Shown here piece by piece: positions 29,712 to 39,673 of a stretch of DNA of 64,000 nt. The notes beneath the pieces are model-generated. The model did not search any database and was not told the DNA's origin. It saw only the letters and a program-made list of their open reading frames with translations. Position 1 is the stretch's first letter. Every line of letters starts with the position of its first letter. The position numbers and the translations under genes were made by a program. Source of the stretch: a bacterium. Lineage in GTDB: Bacteria > Hinthialibacterota > Hinthialibacteria > H5-UNCL2. The stretch covers positions 186,001-250,000 of the forward strand of contig JABTUV010000006.1 in NCBI GenBank assembly GCA_015075175.1, written 5' to 3'.

Positions 29712-31001
29712 ATGCACGTTCTCGTCATCGGCGGCGGTGGTCGCGAGCACGCCGTCGTCGCCAAGCTGGCGGCGAGCCGCCACAAGCTGCGCCTCAGCTG
29801 CGCGCCCGGCAACGCCGGTATCGCGCAGGTCTGCCCGACCGTCCCCATCTCTGCCGGCGATATTCCCGCCATCCTCGACTGGACCACCGAGCACGGCGTC
29901 GATTTCGTCGTGGTCACGCCCGAAGATCCCCTGGCCCTGGGCCTCGTGGATCGCCTGGCGGAGCGAGGCGTGCCCGCCTTCGGTCCCAGCGCCGCGGCAA
30001 CCCGCATCGAATCCAGCAAGGCGTTCGCCAAGGAGATCATGCGCCGCAAGGGCGTGCCCACGGCGCGCTACGGCATCTTTACCGACTTTCCGGCGGCCCG
30101 AGACTACGTGATGGAAACCTGCGGGCCGTCGGGCATCGTGGTCAAGGCCAGCGGATTGGCGCTGGGCAAGGGCGCGCTGGTCTGTGATCACGCCGACGAG
30201 GCGGTTCGCGCCCTGGAAGAGCTCATGCTGGAAAAGAAGTTCGGGGCGGCCGGCGAAACCGTCGTGATCGAGGAGCGACTCGCCGGCGAGGAGGCCTCGG
30301 TCTTCGCGCTCTCGGACGGCGAGCGTTTCATCACGCTTCCCCCCGGCCAGGACCACAAGCGGCTCCTGGACGGCGACGCCGGCCCCAACACCGGCGGCAT
30401 GGGCGCCTACTGTCCCGCGCCGGTCGTCGATGCGCGCCTTATGGCGCGCATCGAGCGGGAAATCCTGGCGCCCACGCTTGCGGGACTGGCGGAAGTAGGC
30501 TGCCCCTTCAAGGGTGTTCTCTACTGCGGCCTCATGGTGTGCGATGGGGATCCCTACGTGATCGAGTTCAACGCGCGCTTCGGCGACCCCGAAACGCAGG
30601 CGATTCTGCCGCTGCTGGAAAGCGACCTCTTCGACCTCATGTACGCATGTCACGCGGGCGGCGTCGACCGGGTGGAAACGCGCTGGCGGTCCGGCGCTTG
30701 CACCTGCGTGGTGTTGGCCTCGGGAGGCTATCCGGGCGGATATGAGAAGGGGAAGGTGATAATGGGATTGAACGAGGACTTCGGACCCGACGTGTACGTC
30801 TTTCATGCGGGGACGCGCGTGGAAGAGGGCAAGGTCGTGACTGCGGGCGGGCGCGTTCTCGGCGTGTCGGCGTGGGGAGCGGACCTGGCGGAGAGCGCGC
30901 GGCGCGCCTACGCGGCCGCGGACCGGATCAATTTCGAGGGCAGGCATCTGCGGCGCGACATCGCTTGGCGCGGCCTGGCCCGACTGGAGGCGAAACGATG
31001 A
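29712..31001 (+). CDS. purD: Phosphoribosylamine-glycine ligase
   Basis: 429 residues with ATP-grasp fold. N-terminal HVLVIGGGGREHAVVAKL, the substrate region LPPGQDHKRLLDGDAGPNTG and GGMGAYCPAP, and IEFNARFGDPETQAILPLL are diagnostic. It makes glycinamide ribonucleotide in purine synthesis. AAGGGAG lies upstream of ATG 29712. The stop overlaps the purE start (ATGA), so the two are co-translated. Confidence 0.97.
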   Translation: MHVLVIGGGGREHAVVAKLAASRHKLRLSCAPGNAGIAQVCPTVPISAGDIPAILDWTTEHGVDFVVVTPEDPLALGLVDRLAERGVPAFGPSAAATRIESSKAFAKEIMRRKGVPTARYGIFTDFPAARDYVMETCGPSGIVVKASGLALGKGALVCDHADEAVRALEELMLEKKFGAAGETVVIEERLAGEEASVFALSDGERFITLPPGQDHKRLLDGDAGPNTGGMGAYCPAPVVDARLMARIEREILAPTLAGLAEVGCPFKGVLYCGLMVCDGDPYVIEFNARFGDPETQAILPLLESDLFDLMYACHAGGVDRVETRWRSGACTCVVLASGGYPGGYEKGKVIMGLNEDFGPDVYVFHAGTRVEEGKVVTAGGRVLGVSAWGADLAESARRAYAAADRINFEGRHLRRDIAWRGLARLEAKR

Positions 31002-31492
31002 CACAGCCGCGAGTACTCATTCTCATGGGGAGCGACAGCGACGCGGAGGTGATGCGAGGCGCGGGCAGTGTGCTGGAGGAGTTCGGCGTGACATACGAGG
31101 TGCACGTGGCCAGCGCGCATCGCAGTCCGGAGCGGGCGATGGCGCTGGCGCGCGAGGCGGAAGGGCGGGGCGTGGCGGTCGTGATCGCAGGCGCGGGCGG
31201 CGCGGCGCATCTGGCCGGCGTGCTCGCCGCCCACACCATCCTGCCCGTGATCGGCGTGCCCGTCGAAAGCAAGCACCTGCGCGGTTTGGACTCGCTGCTT
31301 TCGACCGTGCAGATGCCGCCCGGCGTGCCCGTAGCGACCGTCGGCATCGACGCCGCGACCAACGCCGGCCTTCTAGCGGTGCAAATCCTGGCGCTCTCCG
31401 ACAAGACGCTGGCGGACAAGTTGCGCGAGTATCGCGCGGGATTGGCCAGAAAGGTGGAATCGGCCTCGGATCGGCTCAGGGAGAAGTGGTGA
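30998..31492 (+). CDS. purE: N5-carboxyaminoimidazole ribonucleotide mutase
   Basis: 164 residues. The N-terminal LILMGSDSDAEVM, the active-site SAHRSPERAMAL and the GAGGAAHLAGVLAAHTILPV region are those of class I PurE. It interconverts N5-CAIR and CAIR. Overlaps purD by four bases; purK is not in the window. Confidence 0.97.
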   Translation: MTQPRVLILMGSDSDAEVMRGAGSVLEEFGVTYEVHVASAHRSPERAMALAREAEGRGVAVVIAGAGGAAHLAGVLAAHTILPVIGVPVESKHLRGLDSLLSTVQMPPGVPVATVGIDAATNAGLLAVQILALSDKTLADKLREYRAGLARKVESASDRLREKW

Positions 31493-31535
31493 AGGTTCGC
31501 GGTTTGAACGCTCACGCATTTCCGGAGCGCGCCGG

Positions 31536-31584
31536 CGGAGTACGAATTTCAGTTTGCTTCAGGACAAACTAAAGTCTGTACTCC
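31536..31584. repeat. GGAGTnC palindromic element (family 9)
   Basis: Arms CGGAGTACGAATTTCAGTTTG and AAACTAAAGTCTGTACTCCG surround CTTCAGGAC. A second copy lies at 36944-36993 and supplies the korA stop codon. Confidence 0.75.
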
Positions 31585-31604
31585 GCGCGCGTGATACCTT
31601 CCCT

Positions 31605-32552
31605 TCACGGCGTCCCCATCCCCCAAACCTGCGCAAAGGAGAGGAGGCTGCGGGGACGGGTGCGTCGCTCGCGTACGGAGGACAGAAGCAAGACGAGGTC
31701 CGTGCCGTCCACGGCGCCGCTCTTGTCCAGGTCGGCCGTCTCTACGGTGAAACGTTCCGGCTCGCGCCTCAGTCCCGCCAGGGCGTCGTAAACCAGAAGA
31801 TAAATCTGCTCGTGGCCGGCGGTGTTGGGATGAATGTCAAGATTGCTGACGGGAAGCCGCACGTAAGGCGGCTCCAGGGGCGTCGGATCGCCGAACTGCC
31901 GCCCGTAGCAGTGGTGCAAGAAGGCGGGATACACATCGACCACCCCGCAGCCGCGCTCGGAGGCCAACTGCCGGATGAAGGCGTTGCCCTCAAGCGTCAT
32001 CGGCGACAGCGGGCGATATCTGCCGTAGATCAGCGGAAGCGATTGGCTGTAACCATCCATAAGATCATAGTACGTGAGCAGGATGATATACGGCGGCGGA
32101 TCGAGTGTCTCCAAGCGCGCGACGATGGTGGAAAGACTGGAAAAAAGTTGATTCTTCTCCGCCGTGGTGATGGTTCCGTCGGCCATGAAGTTGATCACGT
32201 CCCAGCCGCCGAGGAGGACGATGGCGAGATCGGGCTGAAACGCGAGCACGCTGTTCATGTAAGGGCTGTTACCGGCGGCCCACTGGACGGCGGTGGAACC
32301 GGAGACGGAGGCGTTGAGGGCCGCCATGCCGGGCCAGAGGGAATGGAGCGTGGCTTCGCGCGTGGGCGGAAAAGGATCGCCGCCGACGCCCAGGAGCATG
32401 TGCGTCCAGCCATGCACGACCGGATCATAATCGGGATTGACGCCGTAATTGACGCTGTCGCCGAGGACGGCGAGACGGGTGAACTCGCGGGCCGCGCACG
32501 GAGCCGACGCGACCAACACGATGCCAGAGAGCGCCAGTATGCCTCTCAGCAC
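31605..32552 (-). CDS. Secreted SGNH/GDSL hydrolase with dockerin-like C-terminus
   Basis: About 315 residues from GTG 32552, which has GGAG nine bases upstream. A signal peptide (ILALSGIVLVASAPCAA) is followed by the SGNH blocks: VLGDSVNYG (Ser), VSGSTAVQW (Gly), LGGWDVIN (in place of GxND) and LDIHPNTAG (Asp-His). It would hydrolyse an ester in a carbohydrate or lipid. The end DLDKSGAVDGTDLVLLLSSV is a dockerin/EF-hand-type half repeat like those in the giant protein at 1-6275, suggesting a shared surface system. Confidence 0.85.
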   Translation of the reverse strand: MLRGILALSGIVLVASAPCAAREFTRLAVLGDSVNYGVNPDYDPVVHGWTHMLLGVGGDPFPPTREATLHSLWPGMAALNASVSGSTAVQWAAGNSPYMNSVLAFQPDLAIVLLGGWDVINFMADGTITTAEKNQLFSSLSTIVARLETLDPPPYIILLTYYDLMDGYSQSLPLIYGRYRPLSPMTLEGNAFIRQLASERGCGVVDVYPAFLHHCYGRQFGDPTPLEPPYVRLPVSNLDIHPNTAGHEQIYLLVYDALAGLRREPERFTVETADLDKSGAVDGTDLVLLLSSVRERRTRPRSLLSFAQVWGMGTP

Positions 32553-32632
32553 TTGAACTTCTCCATGTGTTGCGGTGTCACGGGAGCATGGTAGTTGACG
32601 GGGAACCCACGGCAAAGGGAAAACTGCGGTCG

Positions 32633-33229
32633 TTACTTAAGATTGGCAAGGAACTCCCAAAGCCCCCGCCGCACCATCATCACCGCGTAGGCGGCGAGAA
32701 ACAGGCAGGAGACTTTGGAGAGGGCCTTGCTGCCGGCCTCACCCACGGCGCGGGTGATGACTCCCGCCGAGGAGAGCACGGCTCCCGCCAGGACCACGTT
32801 GGCGACGACCGCGGCCAAAGTAATGAGCAGTCCGAACTGGCGCGACAAGATCAGGGCGGCGGTGAGGACGGCGGGGCCTACGAGCAGCGGCGTACCCAGG
32901 GGGACCACGCCCAGGCTGCCCTCGACCTGGCGCGCCGCCGCCCCGCCGCTCACCAGCTCGGTCGTGGCGATGATGAAAAGCAGCGCGCCTCCCGCGACCA
33001 TGAAGTCCGCCTCGGTAATGCCCAAAATGTCGAATACCTCGCGCCCGAGAAGAATGAAGCCCACCGCGACCAGGAGCGCCGTCAGGATGGACTGGCGCAC
33101 CGTGCGACGCCGCGCCGTCTCTTCCATGCCGTAGGTCAGTCCCATGTACAAGGGCAGCGTGCCGAACACGTCGACCGCCACAAAGATAGGCACGAACGCC
33201 AGAATGAACTGATGAAAAAAGGGAGCCAC
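32633..33229 (-). CDS. MarC family (UPF0056) integral membrane protein
   Basis: 198 residues with six membrane helices and the family features FVAVDVFGTLPLYMGLT and GVVPLGTPLLVGPAVLTAAL. MarC proteins have no firmly assigned function (sometimes described as transporters). Single gene, divergent from the aldehyde dehydrogenase. Confidence 0.92.
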   Translation of the reverse strand: MAPFFHQFILAFVPIFVAVDVFGTLPLYMGLTYGMEETARRRTVRQSILTALLVAVGFILLGREVFDILGITEADFMVAGGALLFIIATTELVSGGAAARQVEGSLGVVPLGTPLLVGPAVLTAALILSRQFGLLITLAAVVANVVLAGAVLSSAGVITRAVGEAGSKALSKVSCLFLAAYAVMMVRRGLWEFLANLK

Positions 33230-33368
33230 GCCCGGATTCTACCGGGGCGAGGCGACAAACACAAGCGCCGCCATAGGTCCCATACTCTTGTGAAATCGCC
33301 TTGGCTTGCCATGACGCCTGGCTTACAATCCCAGCGAGCGTGCACATCCGAGCAAGCGGAACCCGACC

Positions 33369-34795
33369 ATGTTGAAGCGCAGTTATCCCTACTATCTGGC
33401 CAACCGAGCGGTCGCGGCCAACCGCGAGTTGGAGGTCGTCAACAAGTACACGCGGAAGGTCGCCACGCGGGTGGCGTTGGCGGACGGAGCGGCGCTCGCG
33501 GAGGCCATCGGGCGCGCGGGGGATGCGGCGGCGCCGCTGCGGCGGCTGCCGGCGCATCGCCGCGCGGCCGTCCTGCATCATCTGGCGAACGGAATGAGCG
33601 CGCGCGCCGAAGAGCTGGCCGAGGCGCTGGCCATCGAGGCGGGCAAACCCATCCGCGACAGCCGCGTCGAGATCACCCGCGCCATCGACACCGTGCGCAT
33701 CGCCGCCGAGGAGGCGCTGCGCCTCTACGGCCAGTATCTGCCGCTGGACATCTCGCCCCGCGCCGAGCATTTCCAGGCCATCACCAAACGCGCCCGTGGG
33801 CGTATGCGTTTCATTACGCCCTTCAATTTTCCCATCAACCCAGTCGCGCACTAAGATCGCGCCCGCCATCGCCGTGGGTTGTCCCTGGATTCTCAAGCCC
33901 GCCTCGGCGACGCCCGTGGGCGCGCTCCTCTTGGGCGAAATGCTGGCCGAGACCGATCTCCCGCCCGGCGCGTTTTCCATTCTGCCCTGCCACGGCAAGG
34001 ACGCCGCGCCGCTCGTGGAGGATGAACGCATCGGGAAGATCTCCTTCACCGGTTCCGCCGAGGTGGGTTGGCAGATCAAGGCGCGTTCGGGCAAGAAGCG
34101 CGTCACGCTGGAACTGGGCGGCAACGCCGCCGCCATCGTGGACGAGGACGCCGATCTGGATTACGCGACCGAGCGCCTCACCTTCGGCGCGTTCTACCAG
34201 TCGGCCAGAGCTGCATCAGCGTGCAGCGCATCTTGGCGCATGAGAAGATTTACGACGCGCTGGTGCAACGGCTGGTCTCAGCGGCGGAAAGCTGGTCATG
34301 GGGGACCCGCTGGACGAGATTACGTTTCTGGGGCCGCTGATCACCGAGGGCGACGCAAAGCGGATCGAGCAGTGGGTGAAAGCGGCGCGGCAGGGCGGCG
34401 CAAGACTCCTCTGCGGCGGCAAGCGCAAGGGCGCGTTCTATTCCGCCACGCTTCTGGACAACGTCTCGCCCGACATGCAGGTCACTGCAACGAAATCTTC
34501 GGCCCGGTGGCCGTGCTGTACAGGTTCGGATTTCAAGGACGCCTGCGCGATGGTCAACGACAGCCGCTACGGTCTGCAAGCGGGCGTCTTCACGCGCGAC
34601 CTGCACAAGGCCTTCTACGCCTGGAACGAACTGGAAGTCGGGGGCGTCGTGGTCAACGACGCGCCCAGCGTGCGCGTGGACAGCATGCCCTACGGGGGCG
34701 TGAAGGACAGCGGGCTGGGACGCGAGGGGGTGCGCTGGGCGATGGAGAGCATGACCGAGGAGCGCTGCTGCTCTGTCGCGCGTCGGGAAAATTAG
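33369..34795 (+). CDS. NAD(P)-dependent aldehyde dehydrogenase, frameshifted
   Basis: About 475 residues over at least four indels (about 33795-33850, 34205, 34290 and 34490). Rejoined segments match the family in order: EITRAIDTVRIAAEEALRLY, TPFNFPINPVAH then KIAPAIAVGCPWILKPASAT, ISFTGSAEVGWQIKA, VTLELGGNAAAIVDEDADLD (Glu base), the catalytic cysteine in GQSCISVQR, and SMPYGGVKDSGLGREG. It oxidises an aldehyde to an acid; the substrate is not evident. The final residues REN and the TAG stop lie inside a family-1 REP element (34788-34812). Confidence 0.87.
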
Positions 34796-34904
34796 GGTCA
34801 GCGCCTAATTTTGCGGGCGGAAATTGGGGTCAGCGCCTGATTTTGAACGCGAGATGATCGCCCGCCGAAGGAGCTGCGCCAAAATCAGGCGCTGACCCCA
34901 ATTT
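34788..34904. repeat. Family-1 REP: one single element plus one REPIN
   Basis: A single REP (34788-34812; arms AAAATTAGG and CCTAATTTT around a 7-nt loop GTCAGCG) is followed by a REPIN: an arm at 34821-34844, 36 nt of spacer, and its exact reverse complement at 34881-34904. It fills the space between the converging stops of the aldehyde dehydrogenase (34795) and fabI (34907) and could act as a two-way terminator. Confidence 0.9.
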
Positions 34905-34906
34905 CC

Positions 34907-35669
34907 TCACGCCATGATGTGGAAGCCCGCGTCCACGAACAGCACTTCCCCGGTGATGTTCCTGGACATGTCCGACGCCAGAAAGAGCGCCGCCTGGCCG
35001 ACGTCGCTGTCGCTGATGTTGCGGCGCAGCGGCGCGCGTTCTTCTACGTGCGCGAGAATCGAGCCGAACCCGGAAATCCCTCGCGCCGCCAGCGTTTTGA
35101 CCGGCCCGGCGGAAATCCCGTTCACGCGAATCCCCAAGGGGCCTAGATCGGCGGCGAGATAGCGCACGCTCGCCTCCAGGGCCGCCTTGGCCACGCCCAT
35201 CACGTTGTAGTTGGGCACGACCCGCTGCGCGCCCAGGTAAGTCAACGCGATAATGCTGCCGCCGCCGCGCTTCTCGAACAGCGGCAGCGCCGGTCGCGTG
35301 ACGGCGACCAACGAATAGGCCGAAACTTCGTTGGCGATGCGGAATCCGTCGCGCGAGGTATCGACATATCGCCCCGCCAGTTCCTCCTTGCGCGCAAAGG
35401 CCACGCTGTGCACGAGCACGTCCAGCCCGCCGCACTCCCTGTCGGTGTTCGCGCACCGCGGCGATCTCGTCATCATTGGTCACGTCGCAGTCGTAACAGA
35501 GCGTTCCCTGGACGGTCTCCGCCAGCGCGCGCACGTTGCGTTCCATGCGCTCGCCCTGATAGGTCAATACCAGGCGCGCGCCCGCCTGGGAAAACGCCTG
35601 CGCAATCGCCCACGCCAGGCTGCGGTCGTTGGCCACGCCATAAACGAGGGCGGTCTTGTCCTTCAACAT
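34907..35669 (-). CDS. fabI: Enoyl-[acyl-carrier-protein] reductase (NADH)
   Basis: About 253 residues; one indel near 35440 splits [16 protein letters not shown] from [16 protein letters not shown]-terminal [19 protein letters not shown] is the FabI form of the nucleotide loop, and the catalytic Tyr-x6-Lys is YNVMGVAK. It carries out the last reduction of each fatty-acid elongation cycle. AAGGACG precedes ATG 35669. It is not adjacent to the main fab cluster at 41-47 kb. Confidence 0.93.
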
Positions 35670-35782
35670 GTGTCGTCCTTGTTGGTGTTGGTCGGGGCAG
35701 TGTAGAGATAGCGACGCGATTGTCAAGATGAGGGCCCGGTTGGAAATCCACGGGTGCCACCCCTTTGTACTCAAAAGGGCGG

Positions 35783-35870
35783 GTGCGGTGCGGGTGCGGC
35801 TGCTTGCTGCCGCGGGCGCGGTGGTCCGCGTACGCAAACGGCGGCGGCGAGCAGCCGCACCCAAAGCGAA
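35783..35870. repeat. GCGGCTGCTTGCTGCCGC repeat (family 11)
   Basis: Two inverted copies of a GCGGCTGCTTGC-type arm. Related short copies are at 9364-9381 and 57046-57076. It lies between fabI and the end of korB. Confidence 0.65.
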
Positions 35871-35894
35871 ACCCTCTCCCGCAGGCGGCGGGAG

Positions 35895-36930
35895 TTACGC
35901 CACTTCCAGGTGTCGTTGCCTCTCAGGAGCTGGGCCAAATCGCCCGGACCCTTCTTGGCGCGCACGGCGGCGATCTGCTCCTCCAAGAGGCTCTCGTAAG
36001 TCGGCAACTCGACGGCGCGAAAGACGCCGATCGGCTCGGGGAAATCGGGATAGCCATCTGGGACAGCATGAACGCGATGCCGGGGTTGTCCGCCCTCTCG
36101 TCATGCACCACCACATCGGCGACGGTGACGCCGTTCTCGCCCAGCGTGACGATCTCCGGCTGCATGTTGGCGGTCATGCGGATGCCTTCTTCTTGTCGAC
36201 GCCGAAAAGCATCGGCTTGCCCTGTTCGAGGACCAACGTGTGCTCGTCGCGCTCGGCCTTGTCGGAGGCGTACTTGAAGGCGCCGTCGTTGAAGATGTTG
36301 CAGTTCTGGTAAATCTCGACGAACGCGGTGCCCTTGTGCCGGGCGGCCCGCTCCAACACTCTCGCCCAGGTGCTTGACGTTCATGTCCACGGTGCGAGCG
36401 ACGAAGGTCGCGCCGCAGCCCAGCGCCGCGGAGACGGGGTGGATGGGCGGTTCCACCGAACCGTAGGGCGTACTGACGGTGCGCTTGCCCTTCTCGCTGG
36501 TGGGCGAAATCTGGCCCTTGGTCAGACCGTAAATGCGGTTGTTGAAGAGCACGATCTTGATGTCGGCGTTGCGGCGCATGGCGTGCATGAAGTGATTGCC
36601 GCCGATGGACAGCCCGTCCCCGTCGCCGGTAGCGACCCAGACGGTGATGTCGGGCCGGGCGATCTTCAGCCCCGTGGCGATGGCCGGCGCGCGCCCGTGG
36701 ATGCCGTGAATCCCATAGGTCGAAACATAATACGGGAAGCGGCTGCTGCAGCCGATGCCCGAGACCCAGGTGATCCGGTCCGGCTCCACCCCCGCCGCCG
36801 CCAGCGCTTTCTTGGCCTGCGCCAGGATCGCGTAATCCCCGCATCCGGGGCACCAGCGCACGTCCTGGTCGCTGGCATAGTCGGCCGGCTTCCATTCCCG
36901 CGCGGCCATGTTTTCAACCGTCGTAGCCAT
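35895..36930 (-). CDS. korB: 2-oxoacid:ferredoxin oxidoreductase, beta subunit (KorB type)
   Basis: About 345 residues over several indels. The iron-sulfur/TPP signatures are clear: RWCPGCGDYAILA, SGIGCSSRFPYY, HGRAPAIATGLK and GDGDGLSIGGNHF. Later pieces (GTAFVEIYQNCNIFNDGAF; MLFGVDKKKA; ADNPGIAFMLSQM; PTYESLLEEQIAAVRAKKG) lie in different frames. The end reads DTWKWRNS; one extra G gives DTWEVA and a stop at 35895-35897, the usual family ending. With KorA it oxidatively decarboxylates 2-oxoglutarate or a related acid to the acyl-CoA and reduces ferredoxin. AAGGAG is six bases before ATG 36930. Confidence 0.9.
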
Positions 36931-36943
36931 GCTTTTCTCCTTC

Positions 36944-36993
36944 CGGAGTCCAATCTTCAGTTTGTTTTAGAGCAGGCTAAAGCCTGGACTCCG
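36944..36993. repeat. GGAGTCC palindromic element (family 9) carrying the korA stop codon
   Basis: On the minus strand the arm reads GGAGTCCAGGCTTTAGCC and closes with GATTGGACTCC. The TAG in it (36977-36979) ends korA, and the last korA residues ESRL are element-encoded. The other copy is 31536-31584. Confidence 0.8.
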
Positions 36994-38831
36994 CAATCAT
37001 CTTCTCGATGGCGGCGAAGACTTCCGCGACGGTGAAGGGCCGTCCCTGAATCTTGCCGTAGCCGTGCGCGTCCACGAGATAGTGGGCGCGCAGGACCATC
37101 TTCAACTGCCCGAGGTTGAGCTCGGGCACAAGAATCTTCTTGTAGCTTCGCAGCAGAGTTCCCAGGTTGCGCGGGAACGGATTGAGATAGCGCAAATGGG
37201 CGTGGGCGACGGAGAGGCCGCGCCGCTGGGCGCGCTCGACCGCGGTGCGAACCGCGCCGTAAGTTCCGCCCCAGCTGACTACCAGAAGCTCGCCGGAATC
37301 CGGCCCCATCACCGTCTGCTCGGGCAGGCTCTCGACGATGCCGGCCACCTTGCGCGCGCGCAGCTCGCACATCAAGCTGATGGTTGGCGGGATCGTAGCA
37401 GACCTCGCCGGTGACGTCCTTCTTCTCCAGGCCGCCGATACGGTGCGCCAGGCCGGGCGTGCCGGGAATCGCCCACGGGCGCGCCAACTTCTCGTCCCGC
37501 AGATACGGCTGGAACGTCGCCGGATCGGTTGCGTGCCGCACCTCGATGGGGGCAGGTCCTCGACGTTGGGAATCCTCCAGGGTTCCGCGCCGTTGCCCAG
37601 GTAGCCGTCGGTCAGAAGGATCACGGGCGTCATGTACTTGACGGCGATCTGGAAGGCCTCATAGGCCGCCATGAAGCAGTCGGGCGGCGACTGGGCGGCG
37701 ATCACGGCCACGGGGCACTCGCCGTTGCGTCCCCAGACGGCTTGAGGAGGTCGGCCTGCTCAGTCTTGGTCGGCAGTCCGGTGGAGGGGCCGCCGCGCTG
37801 CACATTCACGATCACCATGGGCAGTTCCAGCATCACCGCCAGGCCGATGGCCTCGGTCTTCAGCGCCATGCCGGGGCCGCTCGTGCCGGTCGCGGCGAAG
37901 GCTCCGCCGTAAGCCGCGCCGATGGCCGCGCACATGGCGGCGATCTCGTCTTCCGCCTGGAAGGTCTTGACGTCGAAGTTCTTGTGCCGGGACAGTTCGT
38001 GCAGAATGTCGCTGGCCGGGGTGATGGGATAGGAGCCGTAGAAGAGGGGCTTGCCGGCGCGCGCGGCGGCGGCGATCATGCCCAGCGCGGTCGCCTCGTT
38101 GCCCCGCACCTTGCGATAGACGCCCGGCGCCAATTTCGCCTTCTCCACCCGATACTGGGCGGGAAAGGCCTCCGCCGTCTCCCCGAAGAAATAGCCCGCC
38201 TTGAAGGCCAGCGTATTGGCCTCCGCCACTTTCGGGTCCGTTTTGCCCCACTTCTCCTGGAACCACTCCAGCGTCGGTTCCACCGGTCGGTCGTAGAGCC
38301 AGCTCACCAGCCCCAGCGCGAACATGTTCTTGCAGCGGTCCGCGTCCTTGGTCTTCAATTCCAGCTTGGCGACCGCCTCACGCGTCAAAGTCGTCATGGG
38401 AATGGTGAACAGCCGGTATTGATGCAGGCTGCCGTCTTCCAACGGGTTCTCCGCGTAGCCGGCCAGCTTGAGATTGCTGGGCACGAAGGCGTCGGAGTTG
38501 ACGATCAGGATGCCACCCGTCTCCAGGTCGCCCAGGTTGATCTTGAGCGCGGCGGGTTCATGGCCACGAGCGCCTGCAGGGTATCGCCGGGGGTGTAGAT
38601 ATCCGTGCTGGAGAAGTTGATCTGGAAGCCGGACACACCGTAGAGCGTGCCGGCGGGGGCGCGGATTTCCGCCGGGAAGTCGGGCAGCGTCGCCAGGTCG
38701 TTGCCGCCCAGCGCGGACGACGTGGTGAACTGGCTGCCGGTAATCTGCATGCCGTCTCCGGAATCGCCCACGAACCGGATTGCGACCGTCTCCACCGTCT
38801 CGACGGGTTTGGTGGGTTGTGCAACCGCCAT
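36977..38831 (-). CDS. korA: 2-oxoacid:ferredoxin oxidoreductase, fused gamma-alpha subunit (KorA type)
   Basis: About 615 residues. The N-terminal gamma domain ([19 protein letters not shown]) is joined to the pyrimidine-binding alpha domain ([56 protein letters not shown]). Indels near 38560, 37740, 37555 and 37380 shift the frame, but all expected pieces are there. AAGGAGTGG precedes ATG 38831. korB follows after 46 nt, so the two form one operon. The enzyme feeds ferredoxin, consistent with anaerobic or microaerobic metabolism. Confidence 0.92.
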
Positions 38832-39172
38832 CTAAACCACTCCTTGGTTGAGAGGAAGGCTCATCGCCCGTCTGGCGTGAACCTCCCCGCCGCATTATCG
38901 GTCACTCGCTCTGCGAGAAATCGTCGTCTATCGCACAACGCATCCGAACGGAAAAACGCCCGAAGCATCCCCGTTCGACGAGCGGTGGGATGCTCCGGGG
39001 CAGTCGGTGCGAGTCGGTGGAGCCGTTATTCCGCGCGGACACCCGCGAGGCGGGTGCATTTTCACGCAGCACACCCGCGCTCACTGTTGTTTCAATTAGT
39101 TAAATTATCACTGTCCGACGGCAATTTCAAGCCGATTTCAAGTTGGTTGGAACAAGCGCGGATGGTCGCGCC
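38832..39172. other. Gene-free stretch upstream of korAB
   Basis: About 340 nt between the korA start and the end of the rhodanese gene. The right part (39085-39150) is AT-rich. I see no real gene (a 60-codon frame at 38902-39084 is unsupported). It probably carries the korAB promoter. Confidence 0.5.
39101..39130 (-). promoter_or_regulatory. Possible korAB promoter
   Basis: On the minus strand TTGAAA (39125-39130) is followed by TGATAATTTAA. The -10 could be GATAAT with a short 15-nt spacer or AATTTA with 18 nt. A second TTGAAA lies 11 nt further upstream, giving a direct repeat CTTGAAATCGGCTTGAAAT. Weak evidence. Confidence 0.3.
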
Positions 39173-39566
39173 TCAAGTACGGCGCCCGTCGCTCCGGCGG
39201 GCGATCTCGCCGTGCCAGGCGCGCAGTCCGCCGCGCAGGCTGGCGACCGCGGTGAAACCCCGGCCGGCTAGGTAGCAGCCCACATTGTAGCTGCGCATCC
39301 CTGCGGCGCAGTAGACGATTATGGGCCGGGCCGGGTCCAGCTCGGACCAACGCGACTCAATCTCGGGCATGGGGATGTGGACGGAACCGGGGATGAAACC
39401 GTCCTCGTCCAGTTCTTCCGGCTCGCGCACGTCCAGGAGCTGCGTCGTCGGCTGGGCGGCCAGGCGCGCCTCGGCTTCCGCTGAGTTGATCTCCTCGACG
39501 GGCTCGCCGCCCGGCGGTACGTGCCTGCCCCAAAGGCGGTCAAAGAAGCCCCTGCTTGTCCTCCAT
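39173..39566 (-). CDS. Rhodanese-domain protein
   Basis: About 130 residues. The rhodanese active-site loop is IVYCAAGMRSYN (Cys), preceded by LLDVREPEELDEDGFIPGSV. The domain transfers sulfane sulfur or binds phosphate-like groups. The best start is ATG 39566: MEDKQG joins FFDRLWGRH if one G of a four-G run (about 39549) is removed; otherwise the frame runs open upstream through a family-6 repeat (39591-39628). It is the last gene of the minus-strand run that begins with the aroF/fab region. Confidence 0.82.
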
Positions 39567-39590
39567 GCGAATGCGGTGTCGTAAGCATCG

Positions 39591-39628
39591 GAATAGGACC
39601 GACATGACCTATGGGACCGATAAGACCT
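39591..39628. repeat. ACCTATGGGACCGATAAG repeat (family 6)
   Basis: Units of the ATGGGACC type between the rhodanese gene and the methyltransferase gene. Confidence 0.65.
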
Positions 39629-39673
39629 CACCGTGCTCGTGGGCCGTCCCGTAGGACCCATCCTGTCGCGCAG

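Noticed and set aside
27191..30061. A 956-codon open frame on the minus strand across the ligase and purD genes
   Set aside because: A shadow of the plus-strand genes in GC-rich DNA: low complexity, Arg/Gly/Pro rich, no domain, no ribosome-binding site. The opposite strand has clear family matches.
38902..39084. Small minus-strand gene upstream of korA
   Set aside because: 60 codons of unremarkable composition with no start signal; more likely the korAB leader.
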